Shown: positions 32,139 through 41,112, numbered from the stretch's first letter. The stretch is 60,170 nucleotides of DNA from Actinomycetospora lutea (GCF_028737205.1 NZ_JAQZAL010000035.1:1-60170), one strand, 5' to 3'. The notes: generated by a model from the sequence alone, not told the origin. Numbers and translations: made by a program.

Positions 32139-33611
32139 TCACCCGGGTCCGACGGACGGGTTCGTACCAGCGGGTAACTTGACCGTTCCGGTAGGTCCGG
32201 GCACCCGACGGGCCAGGAGCAGGGCCCCGACCAGCGCCGCGAGCACGAATGCGCCCGCCGCGACCGCGAACCCGGCGGCGATCCCGGCCGGGGCGGCGGT
32301 GCGGCCGGGTGCGTCGGCGTCCGCCGAGATCACCACCGCGCCGATCACCGCGATGCCCAGCGTGCCGCCGAGCTGGCGCACGGTCTGGACCACGCCGGAG
32401 GCCTGGGTGCGCTCGGTGTCCGCGACCCGGGAGAGCGCGTCGGTGTTCGTCGGCGACAGGGTGAGCCCGAGACCGACGCCGACCAGGGCCATCCCGGGGG
32501 TCTGGATGGCGTAGTGCAGGCCCGGCAGCGCGAGCATCCACGCGACGGTGCCCACCGCGCACAGCACGAGCCCGGTGAGCACCGGGCCCCGCACGCCGGC
32601 CCGGTCGAACCAGCGACCGCCGATCTGCGCGGCGAGGGTCAGCGGCAGGATCAGCGGCAGCACCGCGAGCCCGGCCTGCATCGGCCCGAAGGCGAGCAGC
32701 TCCTGCAGGTAGATCGAGCTGTAGAGCACGAGCCCGAGCAGCCCGAACTGCACGAACCCCGTGACCACGGCGGCGCCTGTGAAGCCCCGGTCGGCGAACA
32801 GCCGCACGTGGATCAGCGGGTCGGGGGCGCGGAGCTGCCGCACCACGAACCAGCCCGTGGCCGCGAGGCCCACGGCGAGCAGGGCCAGCACCGGCGCCGA
32901 CGCACCGTCGGCCCCCGCGCCCTGGATCGCGACCGTGGTCAGCGCCAGGCCCGCCACCACGAGCAGGACGTCGAGCGGGCGGACCCTGGTGCCGGGCACG
33001 CGCCGGGCGGGGACCGGGGCGATCGCCACGAGCACGAGCGTCGCGATGCCGACCGGGACGTTGAGGAAGAACACCGCGCGCCAGGACACGTACTCGGTGA
33101 GCAGGCCGCCGATGAGCGGCCCGAGCGCCACGAACACCTGGCTGATGCCGGCGTAGAGCGCCATGGCCCGGCCCCGCTCGCCGGGCCCGAACGCCGCGAT
33201 GACGATCGCGCCCGACACCGGCACCATGAGCGCCGCGCCGGCGCCCTGCAGGGTGCGGCAGGCGATGATCGTCGCCTCGCCCAGCGGGCCCGCCGGCGCT
33301 AGCCCGCAGCCCACGGACGCCAGGAAGAACAGGGTCACCCCGGACCGGAACGCCCGCCGCGGCCCGAGCAGGTCCGCGGCCTTGCCGCCGAGTGCCACCA
33401 GGGCGGCGAGGGCCAGCACGTAGGCGTTGACCACCCACTGCTGGGCGGCCGGGTCGAGCGAGAGCTCGCGGCCCATCGTCGGCAGCGCGACCGACACCAC
33501 GGTCTGGTCGAGCATGATCATCGACAGCGAGCCGGTCATGGCGACCAGCACGAGCCAGCGGCGCGGATCCCCCGGTATCCCGGCGACACGCTGTCGGAGA
33601 TCTTCGGTCAC
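32139..33611 (-). CDS. MFS transporter, DHA2-type drug:H+ antiporter
   Basis: A 490-residue membrane protein with about 14 hydrophobic segments. It starts VLVAMTGSLSMIMLDQTVVSVALPTMG, with the family's LDxTVVNVALP-like motif C precursor in helix 1. LLGPRRAFRSG is the loop 2-3 motif and VLALAALVALGGKAADLLG the motif A region. Members export drugs or lipophilic compounds by proton exchange. The substrate cannot be told. The GTG start gives the normal N-terminus. It lies 97 nt upstream of the tandem dehydrogenase on the same strand, and no regulator gene is adjacent. Confidence 0.88.
   Translation of the reverse strand: MTEDLRQRVAGIPGDPRRWLVLVAMTGSLSMIMLDQTVVSVALPTMGRELSLDPAAQQWVVNAYVLALAALVALGGKAADLLGPRRAFRSGVTLFFLASVGCGLAPAGPLGEATIIACRTLQGAGAALMVPVSGAIVIAAFGPGERGRAMALYAGISQVFVALGPLIGGLLTEYVSWRAVFFLNVPVGIATLVLVAIAPVPARRVPGTRVRPLDVLLVVAGLALTTVAIQGAGADGASAPVLALLAVGLAATGWFVVRQLRAPDPLIHVRLFADRGFTGAAVVTGFVQFGLLGLVLYSSIYLQELLAFGPMQAGLAVLPLILPLTLAAQIGGRWFDRAGVRGPVLTGLVLCAVGTVAWMLALPGLHYAIQTPGMALVGVGLGLTLSPTNTDALSRVADTERTQASGVVQTVRQLGGTLGIAVIGAVVISADADAPGRTAAPAGIAAGFAVAAGAFVLAALVGALLLARRVPGPTGTVKLPAGTNPSVGPG
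32164..32177. promoter_or_regulatory. operator-like palindrome upstream of 3-hydroxyacyl-CoA dehydrogenase
   Basis: On the minus strand this reads TTACCCGCTGGTAC, matching the TTACC-N4-GGTA pattern at ccr and meaA. It lies within the last codons of the upstream MFS gene and about 123 bp before the dehydrogenase start, so its function is uncertain. Confidence 0.3.
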
Positions 33612-33672
33612 CCGGGTGAGCCTGGCCTACCGGCGACCGCTCACCAAGACACCGGACGCGTGATCGAGTGGC

Positions 33673-35202
33673 TCAGCGACGCCGGCCGTAGAGGACGCTC
33701 ACGAGCCCCGCGAGGACCTTCACGACCCAGCCCGGGCGGTCGAACGTCATGACGTTGACGCTGCGGAAGCGGCGCTCCGAGATGGCGAGGGGCCGTGTGA
33801 ACTCGCGCAGCCCGTCGACGCCGTGGATGCGCCCGAAGCCGGAGTCGCCGACCCCGCCGAACGGCAGCGACGGGATGCCGGCGAAGGCGATGACGCCGTT
33901 GACCGACACCATGCCGGCGCGCAGCCGGCGGGCGACCTCGTGCCCGCGCTGCCGGGCGAACACCGAGGCGCCGAGGCCGTAGCGCGAGGCGTTGGCCCGC
34001 TCGACGGCCTCGTCGATGTCCCGCACCCGGTTGACGACCACCGTCGGGCCGAAGGTCTCGTCGGTGACGGCGCTGGAGTCCTCGGGCACGTCGGCGAGCA
34101 CGACGGGGTCGACGTAGGGCGCGCGCACCGACCCGCGGCCGCCGACGACCGCGCGGGCGCCGCGGGTGAGCGCGTCGTCGATCTGGCCGGAGATGACGCC
34201 GAGCTGGGAGGGCATGGTGATGGGCCCGTACGGCGAGTCCGGCGCCCCGCCGGGCGTCAGGGTGGCGGCCCGGCGGGCGACCCGGTCGAGCAGGTCCTCG
34301 GCCACCGTGTCCACGACGTAGACGCGCTCGACGCCGACGCAGGTCTGGCCGGCGTTCGACATCGCGCCCCAGACCACGGCCGCGGCGGCGTCGTCGAGGT
34401 CCGCGTCGGCATCGACGAGCAGGGCGTCCTTGCCGCCGCACTCGACGAGCACCGGGGTCAGCGACTCGGCGCAGGTGGCCATGACCTTCTTCGCCGTGGC
34501 CGTCGAGCCGGTGAACGCGACCTTGTCCACGCCCGCGCGGCACAGGGCCGCGCCGGTCTCGCCCTCGCCGGTGACCAGCTGGAACACCGCGTCGGCGTTG
34601 TGATCGGGGCCGACCGCCTCGGCGAAGGAGTCGACCAGCCACCGCCCGACGCCCGGGGTGAGCTCGCTGGGCTTGAAGACCACCGTGTTGCCCGCGGCGA
34701 GCGCGTACGCGATGGAGCCCATCGGCGTGAACACCGGGTAGTTCCAGGGTCCGAGCACCCCGACGACCCCGACCGCCGCGTACTCGACGGTGGCCTTGTG
34801 GTTGATCATCAGCAGGCCGGCGGCGGCGTTGCGCGGCCCGAGCACCTTCTTCGCGTGCGTGGCCGCCCAGTGCAGGTGGTCGAGCGCGAGGATGCCCTCG
34901 ATGCGCGCGTCGTCGAGCGGCTTGCCCGTCTCGCGGCTGACCACCGCGGCGAGCTCCTCGCGGCGCCGGTCGATCAGCTGACGCCAGGCCGCGAGCTTGT
35001 GCGACCGCCCGTCGAACCCGAGGTCGGTCCACCACCGCGTGGCCGGCCGCGCCCGCGCGACCGTCGCCTCGACCTGCTCGGGCGTCTGCCGCGGGTAGGA
35101 CGCGATCACCTCGCCGGAGCGGGGATCGAGGGAGTCGAAGGTGTCCTGGTGAGGGCGCCGGTCGTCCGCGGGCACCGTCCCCGCGTCGCGGGTGCTCGTC
35201 AT
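33673..35202 (-). CDS. NAD(P)-dependent aldehyde dehydrogenase (succinate-semialdehyde dehydrogenase type)
   Basis: The 509-residue ALDH-fold enzyme has VGVVGVLGPWNYPVFTPMG, FTGSTATAKKVM, the catalytic Glu in LVECGGKDALLV (about residue 254) and the catalytic Cys in SNAGQTCVGVERVYV (about 287). The hydrophobic C-terminus (VVKVLAGLVSVLYGRRR) is typical of an actinobacterial subgroup annotated as succinic semialdehyde dehydrogenases. The true aldehyde is unknown. TAGATT lies 6 nt before the ATG, which suggests a leaderless transcript. Confidence 0.9.
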   Translation of the reverse strand: MTSTRDAGTVPADDRRPHQDTFDSLDPRSGEVIASYPRQTPEQVEATVARARPATRWWTDLGFDGRSHKLAAWRQLIDRRREELAAVVSRETGKPLDDARIEGILALDHLHWAATHAKKVLGPRNAAAGLLMINHKATVEYAAVGVVGVLGPWNYPVFTPMGSIAYALAAGNTVVFKPSELTPGVGRWLVDSFAEAVGPDHNADAVFQLVTGEGETGAALCRAGVDKVAFTGSTATAKKVMATCAESLTPVLVECGGKDALLVDADADLDDAAAAVVWGAMSNAGQTCVGVERVYVVDTVAEDLLDRVARRAATLTPGGAPDSPYGPITMPSQLGVISGQIDDALTRGARAVVGGRGSVRAPYVDPVVLADVPEDSSAVTDETFGPTVVVNRVRDIDEAVERANASRYGLGASVFARQRGHEVARRLRAGMVSVNGVIAFAGIPSLPFGGVGDSGFGRIHGVDGLREFTRPLAISERRFRSVNVMTFDRPGWVVKVLAGLVSVLYGRRR

Positions 35203-35278
35203 GGGGCGAATCTACGCACCAGTAGCGGTCAGACGCGACTGTTCGTTCGTGTGGCACCGGGCTCAGGACGGGACGGCA

Positions 35279-35719
35279 TCAGGACACGGCGGCCCGGATG
35301 CGGTCGGCGGTCGCGTCGAGGCTCGCCCGTCCCGGCCGCGTCCACGCCGCCAGCAGCCGCAGCCCGTCGCCGCGCCGGCGCGGGATGACGTGCAGGTGCA
35401 CGTGCCACACGGTCTGCCAGGCGACCGCGCCGTCGGCGAGCAGCAGGTTCACGCCGTCGGCGAGCCCGGCGGCGCGCAGGCCCGCGGCCACGCGCCGCGC
35501 CAGCGCCCACATCGCGGCGCCGTCGGCGTCGGTGGTGTCGGCGAGGTGCGCCGCGTGCGCCCGCGGCACGACGAGCACGTGGCCCGGGGTGACCGGTCGG
35601 AGGTCGAGGAACGCGACCGCCCCGTCGGAGGACGCGACCACGCTCGCCTCGCCGCGCCCGTCGACGATGCGGCAGAACACGCACTCGCCGTCGACCTCGG
35701 CGGGCAGGTGCTCGCGCAC
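35279..35719 (-). CDS. HIT family nucleotide hydrolase
   Basis: A histidine-triad protein of about 146 residues. CVFCRIVDG is the N-terminal metal-cysteine region, DLRPVTPGHVLVVPRAH is the substrate loop, and HVHLHVIPRR (about residue 105) is the HIT motif. HIT enzymes split AMP from phosphoramidates or dinucleotides. The GTG at 35719 is the nearest start to the conserved domain. GTG 35770, 5 nt after the nucS stop, would add 17 Arg-rich residues and would imply coupling with nucS. Confidence 0.85.
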   Translation of the reverse strand: MREHLPAEVDGECVFCRIVDGRGEASVVASSDGAVAFLDLRPVTPGHVLVVPRAHAAHLADTTDADGAAMWALARRVAAGLRAAGLADGVNLLLADGAVAWQTVWHVHLHVIPRRRGDGLRLLAAWTRPGRASLDATADRIRAAVS

Positions 35720-35775
35720 CCGGCCCCGCCCCGGGCGCCGCGCGAGGGCGCGCGCCAGCCGACCGCCCACGGTGC

Positions 35776-36435
35776 TCAGAACAGCCGGAACTCGTCGACC
35801 TCGGCGCCGCGCAGGGCGTCGTAGTCGAGCGTCACGCAGCGGATACCGCGGTCGGTGGCGAGCGTGCGCGCCTGCGGCTTGATCTGCTGCGCGGCGAACA
35901 CCCCGCCGACCGGCGCGAGCAGCGGGTCGCGGTTGAGCAGCTCGAGGTAGCGGGTCAGCTGCTCGACGCCGTCGATCTCCCCGCGCCGCTTGATCTCCAC
36001 GGCGACCGACGCCCCGCCGGCGTCGCGGCAGAGCAGGTCCACCGGGCCGATCGCCGTCGGGTACTCGCGGCGCACCAGCGTCCAGCCCTCCCCCAGCGTC
36101 GCCACGTGCGCGGCCAGCAGCTCCTGCAGGTGGGCCTCGACGCCGTCCTTGACCAGGCCGGGGTCGACGCCCAGCTCGTGGCTGGAGTCGTGCTGGATCT
36201 CCTCGAGGGTGATCGTCAGCGTCTCGTCGGCCTTGTTCCGGACGGTCCACACGCCAGGTGACTCGGTGAGCCAGCACGGCGGGCTCATCCAGTTCAGCGG
36301 CTTGTAGGCCCGGTCGTCGGCGTGGACGCTGACCGACCCGTCCGCCTTGACCAGCAGCAGGCGCAGCGCGCTCGGCAGGTGCGCGGTCAGGCGGCCGTCG
36401 TAGTCGACCGTGCAGCGGGCGATGACGAGGCGCAC
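35776..36435 (-). CDS. nucS: mismatch-specific endonuclease NucS
   Basis: NucS (EndoMS) cuts both strands at mismatches and provides the non-canonical mismatch repair of actinobacteria, which lack MutS/MutL. The 219-residue protein starts [56 protein letters not shown]. The nuclease site is [20 protein letters not shown] (about residues 133-150), with the Asp, Glu and Lys of a RecB-type fold. The GTG at 36435 is chosen because TACGGT (36442-36447, minus strand) lies 6 nt upstream and it gives the family's standard N-terminus. The M. tuberculosis homologue is Rv1321. Confidence 0.96.
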   Translation of the reverse strand: MRLVIARCTVDYDGRLTAHLPSALRLLLVKADGSVSVHADDRAYKPLNWMSPPCWLTESPGVWTVRNKADETLTITLEEIQHDSSHELGVDPGLVKDGVEAHLQELLAAHVATLGEGWTLVRREYPTAIGPVDLLCRDAGGASVAVEIKRRGEIDGVEQLTRYLELLNRDPLLAPVGGVFAAQQIKPQARTLATDRGIRCVTLDYDALRGAEVDEFRLF

Positions 36436-36441
36436 GGGCCC

Positions 36442-36447
36442 ACCGTA
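36442..36447 (-). promoter_or_regulatory. -10 box of leaderless nucS promoter
   Basis: TACGGT on the minus strand lies 6 nt before the nucS GTG, and no ribosome site is present. The neighbouring sequence to 36480 resembles, in degraded form, the dispersed 44-bp repeat. Confidence 0.45.
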
Positions 36448-36515
36448 GGAGACGAAGCGGAGCGGAGCTCGACCGGTCAGCACGGGGAGACGGGTGCCGT
36501 GGATCATCTGGCGGT

Positions 36516-37052
36516 GTGGACGCCCCGGTGACGACGAGCAGCCGCGAGATCTACGCGAACCCCTGGATGACCCTGCGGGAGGACACCTTCCGCCGGGCCG
36601 ACGGGTCCGGCGGCGTGTACGGCGTGGTCGACAAGCCCGACTACGCGCTGGTCGTGGCGCTCGAGGGTGACCGTCTCGCCATGGTCGAGCAGTACCGCTA
36701 CCCGCTCCGGCTGCGGCGCTGGGAGTTCCCGCAGGGCACCGCGCCCGACCGCGCGGAGATGCCGGCGCAGGAGCTCGCCGCCCGCGAGCTGCGCGAGGAG
36801 ACGGGCCTGACCGCCGCGACCTGGACCTACCTGGGCCTGCTCGACGTCGCCCCCGGCCTGTCCTCCCAGCGCGGCCGGGCCTTCCTCGCTACCGACCTCG
36901 CCGCCGGCGCGCCCGAGCGCGAGGCGAGCGAGGCCGACATGCGCTTCGCCTGGCTGACGCGCGCGGAGTTCGAGGACCGCGCGCGCCGCGGCGAGATCAC
37001 GGACGCCCAGACCCTCGCCGCCTACACGCTCCTGCTGCTCCGCTCGTCGTAA
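36516..37052 (+). CDS. Nudix hydrolase, ADP-ribose pyrophosphatase type
   Basis: A 178-residue protein. It carries [33 protein letters not shown], typical of ADP-sugar pyrophosphatases, followed by the Nudix box [35 protein letters not shown] holds the usual downstream loop. It probably hydrolyses ADP-ribose or a related nucleotide sugar. The stretch before REL is one residue longer than the canonical box. The GTG start diverges from nucS, with about 80 bp between the start codons. Confidence 0.87.
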   Translation: MDAPVTTSSREIYANPWMTLREDTFRRADGSGGVYGVVDKPDYALVVALEGDRLAMVEQYRYPLRLRRWEFPQGTAPDRAEMPAQELAARELREETGLTAATWTYLGLLDVAPGLSSQRGRAFLATDLAAGAPEREASEADMRFAWLTRAEFEDRARRGEITDAQTLAAYTLLLLRSS

Positions 37053-37091
37053 CCGGGCGTGACACCCCCGGCGCGCGGGCAGAGTGGGGGC

Positions 37092-38147
37092 ATGGCGTTG
37101 GTGCGGCTCGGGCCGCTGTCGGTGCCCACACCCGGCGAGGTGCTCGACACGAGCCGCGCGGTCGTGGGCTGGGTCGGCGAGGTCGTGGACGTGGGCGCGC
37201 GCCTGCCCGGGCGCGTGGAGTCCCTGCTCGACGAGGTGACGCGCCTGGTCGGCGTCCTCGGACAGCTCGCCGAGCGCGTCGACGGGCTCGTCGACCGCGC
37301 GGACACCATCGTCGTCCGCGTCGACGGCGTCATGGAGCGCGTCGACGGGGTGCTGGGCGAGGCCCGCCGGATCACCGACGGGGCGAACGAGGTGGTCGGG
37401 TCCGCGCGCAGCATCACCAGCGGAGCCGAGGAGGTCGTCGGCAGCGCCCGGAAGATCACAGAAGGGGCCGACGAGGTGGTCGGGTCGGCGCGGCTCATCA
37501 CGTCCGGCGCCGACGAGGTGGTCACCTCGGCGCGGGCGATCACGAGCGGTGCCGAGGAGGTCGTGGGGTCCGCCCGGTCGATCACGTCCGGCGCGAGCGA
37601 GGTCGTCGAGTCGGCGCGCTCGATCACCTCCGGTGCCGACGAGGTGGTCGGGTCCGCCCGCCAGATCACTTCGGGCGCGAGCGAGGTCGTCGAGTCCGCG
37701 CGCTCCATCACCAGCGGCGCCGAGGGCGTCGTCGGCAGCGCCCGGGAGATCACCGAGGGCGCGCGCGGGATCGTCGACGGCGCCGGCGCGACGAGCCGGT
37801 CGGCCCAGGAGCTGCTCGACGTCTACCGCCCGATGCTCGAGCGCGCCGCCCCGCTGGCCGGCAAGTTCGTCGACGAGCTCAGCCAGGAGGAGGTCGACGC
37901 GGCGATCAAGCTGGTGGACGAGCTGCCGCAGTTCACCGAGCACATGGTCACCGACATCATGCCGATCCTCGCGACCCTCGACCGCGTCGGACCGGACCTG
38001 CACGAGCTGCTCGACGTCACCAAGGACCTGCGCCGCGCGATCGACGGCATCCCGGGCTTCTCGTTCCTCAAGCGCCGGGGCGCCGCGAAGGACGACGAGG
38101 CCGGCGAGGAGACCGAGGAGGAGCTCACCGCGGCCCGTCAGGACTGA
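37092..38147 (+). CDS. protein with ten 14-residue amphipathic repeats
   Basis: The 351-residue protein has an N-terminal helical region with alternating RVDG/RVESLL units. Ten exact-length 14-residue repeats follow (residues 94-233, consensus ITSGADEVVGSARS). A C-terminal domain of about 115 residues includes LDVYRPMLERAAPLAGKFVDEL, QFTEHMVTDIMPILATLDRVGPDLHELLDVTKDLRRAIDGIPGFSFLKRRG. Actinobacteria have related proteins of unknown function with such VDG/GAD repeats. The period of two heptads and the hydrophobic pairs VV and I fit a coiled coil or amphipathic helix that could lie on membranes. No function is assigned. The ATG at 37092 has GGGGG upstream, and the 3' end overlaps the convergent thioesterase gene by 23 bp. 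Confidence 0.8.
   Translation: MALVRLGPLSVPTPGEVLDTSRAVVGWVGEVVDVGARLPGRVESLLDEVTRLVGVLGQLAERVDGLVDRADTIVVRVDGVMERVDGVLGEARRITDGANEVVGSARSITSGAEEVVGSARKITEGADEVVGSARLITSGADEVVTSARAITSGAEEVVGSARSITSGASEVVESARSITSGADEVVGSARQITSGASEVVESARSITSGAEGVVGSAREITEGARGIVDGAGATSRSAQELLDVYRPMLERAAPLAGKFVDELSQEEVDAAIKLVDELPQFTEHMVTDIMPILATLDRVGPDLHELLDVTKDLRRAIDGIPGFSFLKRRGAAKDDEAGEETEEELTAARQD
37371..37790 (+). repeat. ten 42-bp tandem repeats
   Basis: Ten contiguous 42-bp units in perfect register each begin ATCAC and encode ITxGAxEVVxSARx. The protein unit is more conserved than the DNA, so selection acts on the helix. Units 6 and 8 are nearly identical, which points to recent duplication. Confidence 0.95.
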
Positions 38148-38553
38148 TCAGCACGGCCTGCGTCTGCGTCGTCCGCGCGACGAGGCGCCCGCGGTCGTCG
38201 GTGAGGTCGGTCTGCACGACGATCTGGGTGCGCCCGGAGTGCACCGGACGCGCGGTCGCCCGCACGTCGGAGCCCGACACCGCGCGCAGCAGGTGCGTGC
38301 CCGACTGCGTGGTCGCCGTCCGGGCGCCCTGGGGCAGGCCGAGGTAGGCGCACACCGCGCCGGTGGTGTCGGCGAGCGTCATCAGCGCGCCGCCGTGCAG
38401 CAGCCCGGCGAGCGTCGTGTTCGCGTCGGACCACGGCAGCACGGCCACGGTCTCGGCGGCGCTCGCGGTCTCGAGCCGGATGCGCAGGCCGGCGGCGAAG
38501 GGCATGGCGGCGATGAGCTCGTCGGGGGTCACGGGGACAGCGTCGGGCCCCAC
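38125..38553 (-). CDS. PaaI-type hotdog thioesterase
   Basis: A 142-residue single-hotdog protein. LHGGALMTLADTTGAVCAYLG is the hotdog helix with the catalytic HGG...D pattern of PaaI/YdiI thioesterases. THLLRAVSGSDVRATARPVHSGRTQIVVQTDL forms the strands. It probably hydrolyses an acyl-CoA. Its coding 3' end overlaps the repeat-protein gene. Confidence 0.87.
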   Translation of the reverse strand: MGPDAVPVTPDELIAAMPFAAGLRIRLETASAAETVAVLPWSDANTTLAGLLHGGALMTLADTTGAVCAYLGLPQGARTATTQSGTHLLRAVSGSDVRATARPVHSGRTQIVVQTDLTDDRGRLVARTTQTQAVLISPDGPR

Positions 38554-38652
38554 GCCGGTGATCGTCCATGACCTACGAGGTCATCGACCCGCCTACCGCG
38601 CCCCGGTCAGGCTCCCCCTCACCACGACCTCACCACGACCGAGGAGGACCCC

Positions 38653-39009
38653 ATGGCCACCGACAGCATCGACCGCTACCTCGCCGCCTGGAACGCGACC
38701 GACCCGTCGGCGCGCCGCGACGCGATCGCCGCCGCGTTCACCCCGGACGCGCGCTACGTCGACCCGCTCGCCGACGTCCACGGCCACGACGGCGTCGACG
38801 CGCTGATCGCCGGCGCGCAGGAGCAGTTCGCGGGCCTGGTGTTCTCGCGCGGCGACGTGCTCGACGCCCATCACGACGTCGTCCGCTTCACCTGGCACCT
38901 CGGGCCCGCGGGCGCCGAGCCCGTCGTCGTCGGGTTCGACGTCGCCGAGATCGCCCAGGACGGGCGCCTGCGCACCGTCCACGGCTTCCTCGACAAGGTC
39001 CCCGGCTAG
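38653..39009 (+). CDS. SnoaL/NTF2-like protein
   Basis: A 118-residue protein with a GAGGAGG site before the ATG. The segments RYLAAWNATDPSARRDAIAAAFTPDARYVDPLADVHGHDGVDALI, GLVFSRGDVLDAHHDVVRFTWHL and GFDVAEIAQDGRLRTVHGFLDK fit the SnoaL-like cone fold. The family includes isomerases and ligand-binding proteins, and no substrate can be named. The stop directly abuts that of meaA. Confidence 0.83.
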   Translation: MATDSIDRYLAAWNATDPSARRDAIAAAFTPDARYVDPLADVHGHDGVDALIAGAQEQFAGLVFSRGDVLDAHHDVVRFTWHLGPAGAEPVVVGFDVAEIAQDGRLRTVHGFLDKVPG

Positions 39010-41049
39010 TCAGGCCCCCGCGACGGGTGCCGGCGAGGGCGAGTCGAGACCGTTCGCCTCGCGGACGACGTCGACGAACTCGCCCATGATCCCGGTCAGC
39101 GAGTAGGTCTTCGGCGTGACGATGCGCTGGACACCGAGGCGCTGGAGCTGCTCGGCGTCGGCGGGCGGGATGATCCCGCCGACGACCACCGGGATGTCGT
39201 CGGCATCCGCGCGGGCCAGCCCGTCGAGCACCGCGGGCACGACCTCGAGGTGCGAGCCGGACAGCACCGACAGGCCGACGACGTGCACGCCCTCCTGCAC
39301 GGCGGCCGCGACGATCTCGGCCGGCGTCAGGCGGATGCCCTGGTAGATGACCTCGAAGCCGGCGTCGCGGGCGCGCACGGCGATCTGCTCGGCGCCGTTG
39401 GAGTGCCCGTCGAGGCCCGGCTTGCCGACGAGCATGCGCAGCGACGCGGTGCCCATCTCCTCGGCCGTCTGCTTGACGCGGGCCCGCACGGCGGCGAGCT
39501 CCGCAGGGGCCTCGCCGGCACCCGAGGTCGCGCCTGACGCTCCGGCCACGCCGGTCGGGGCGCGGTAGGACCCGAACACCTCGCGCAGCGCGCCCGCCCA
39601 CTCCCCCGTCGTGACGCCCGCGCGGGCGCACTCGAGCGTGGCCTCCATGAGATTCTCGTCGCCGCGGGCGGCCTCCTGCAGCCGCGTCATCGCGGCGTCG
39701 GCGCGCGCCTGGTCGCGCGAGGAGCGCCAGTCCGCCACCGCGCGGGCGGCCTCCTCCTCGACCGACTTCTCCACCGTGAAGATCGCCTCGGCGCCCTCGG
39801 CCTGCAGCGGGCTGGGCTCGGTGGAGGTGAACTTGTTGACGCCGACGACGACGTCCTCGCCCGACTCCATCCGCTGGCGGCGCGCCGCGAGCGACGACAC
39901 CAGCTGCGACTTCATGTAGCCCGAGTCGACGGCCGGCACCGCGCCGCCCATCTCGGCGACCTTGGCCATCTCCGCGCGGGCGCCCTCGACGATCGCCGCG
40001 GTCTTGGCCTCCATGACGTGCGAGCCGGCGAAGACGTCGTCGTGGTCGAGCAGGTCGGTCTCGTAGGCCAGCACCTGCTGCATGCGCAGCGCCCACTGCT
40101 GGTCCCAGGGGCGCGGCAGGCCCAACGCCTCGTTCCACGCCGGCAGCTGCACCGCGCGGGCCCGGGCGTCGCGCGACAGCGTCACGGCGAGCATCTCCAG
40201 CACGATGCGCTGGACGTTGTTCTCCGGCTGCGCCTCGGTGAGCCCGAGCGAGTTGACCTGCACGCCGTAGCGGAAGCGGCGCATCTTCTCGTCCTCGACG
40301 CCGTAGCGCTCGCGGCACAGCTCGTCCCAGAGCTGCGAGAACGCGCGGAGCTTCGCGATCTCCTCGATGAAGTGCAGCCCGGCGTTGACGAAGAACGAGA
40401 TGCGCCCGACGACCTGGGCGAACTTCTCGGGCGGCACCTGGCCCGAGTCGCGCACCGCGTCGAGCACCGCGATCGCCGTCGAGAGCGTGTAGGCGACCTC
40501 CTGCGTCGGCGTCGCCCCGGCCTCCTGCAGGTGGTAGCTGCAGATGTTGATCGGGTTCCACTTCGGGACGTTGAGGTACGTCCACGCGATCATGTCGGTG
40601 ATCAGCCGGACGCTCGGCGCCGGCGGGAACGCGTACGTCCCGCGGGACAGGTACTCCTTGACGATGTCGTTCTGCGTGGTGCCCGCGAGCTTCTCGCGGT
40701 CGGCGCCGTGCTCGTCGGCGACGGTGACGTAGAGCGCCAGCATGTACATCGCCGTCGCGTTGATCGTCATCGACGTGTTGGCGTCGTTGAGCGGGATGCC
40801 GTCGAACAGCGCCCGCATGTCGCCGAGGTGCGACACCGGCACACCGACCTTGCCGACCTCGCCCTTGGCGAGCTCGTGGTCGGGGTCGTAGCCGGTCTGC
40901 GTGGGCAGGTCGAAGGCCACCGAGAGCCCGGTCTGGCCCTTCTCCAGGTTGCGCCGGTAGAGCTCGTTCGACGCGCGTGCCGACGAGTGGCCGGCGTAGG
41001 TCCGCATGACCCAGGGCCGGTCGCGGGCGTCGTCGCTGGGGTAGGGCAC
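39010..41049 (-). CDS. meaA: MeaA, adenosylcobalamin-dependent ethylmalonyl-CoA mutase type
   Basis: This 679-residue single-chain mutase matches the MeaA/Ecm family, which rearranges (2R)-ethylmalonyl-CoA to methylsuccinyl-CoA. The N-terminus is RPWVMRTYAGHSSARASNELYRRNL, and the barrel holds GLSVAFDLPTQTGYDPDHELA and NPINICSYHLQEAGATPTQEVAY. The C-terminal B12 domain (about 540-670) has GKPGLDGHSNGAEQI with the cobalt His, VGLSVLSGSH and VVVGGIIP. It is shorter than two-subunit methylmalonyl-CoA mutases. With ccr and mce it indicates the ethylmalonyl-CoA pathway. The GTG start has a GGAGG site; a TAACAT box overlaps the operator-like sequence upstream. Confidence 0.93.
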   Translation of the reverse strand: MPYPSDDARDRPWVMRTYAGHSSARASNELYRRNLEKGQTGLSVAFDLPTQTGYDPDHELAKGEVGKVGVPVSHLGDMRALFDGIPLNDANTSMTINATAMYMLALYVTVADEHGADREKLAGTTQNDIVKEYLSRGTYAFPPAPSVRLITDMIAWTYLNVPKWNPINICSYHLQEAGATPTQEVAYTLSTAIAVLDAVRDSGQVPPEKFAQVVGRISFFVNAGLHFIEEIAKLRAFSQLWDELCRERYGVEDEKMRRFRYGVQVNSLGLTEAQPENNVQRIVLEMLAVTLSRDARARAVQLPAWNEALGLPRPWDQQWALRMQQVLAYETDLLDHDDVFAGSHVMEAKTAAIVEGARAEMAKVAEMGGAVPAVDSGYMKSQLVSSLAARRQRMESGEDVVVGVNKFTSTEPSPLQAEGAEAIFTVEKSVEEEAARAVADWRSSRDQARADAAMTRLQEAARGDENLMEATLECARAGVTTGEWAGALREVFGSYRAPTGVAGASGATSGAGEAPAELAAVRARVKQTAEEMGTASLRMLVGKPGLDGHSNGAEQIAVRARDAGFEVIYQGIRLTPAEIVAAAVQEGVHVVGLSVLSGSHLEVVPAVLDGLARADADDIPVVVGGIIPPADAEQLQRLGVQRIVTPKTYSLTGIMGEFVDVVREANGLDSPSPAPVAGA

Positions 41050-41098
41050 GTCAGGTACCTCCGCTGCACTTCGTCACCTGGCGGATGACCCGCTGATG

Positions 41099-41112
41099 TT
41101 ACCGACGGGTCT
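41099..41112. promoter_or_regulatory. operator-like sequence in the meaA promoter
   Basis: TTACCGACGGGTCT resembles the ccr palindrome, with a degenerate right arm. On the minus strand GGTAACAT joins the half-site to a TAACAT -10-like box 45 bp before meaA, the same overlap seen at ccr. Confidence 0.35.

Noticed and set aside
37371..37790. Tandem 42-bp repeats considered as a CRISPR array
   Set aside because: There are no unique spacers, the units are contiguous and encode a regular peptide repeat, and no cas gene is present.
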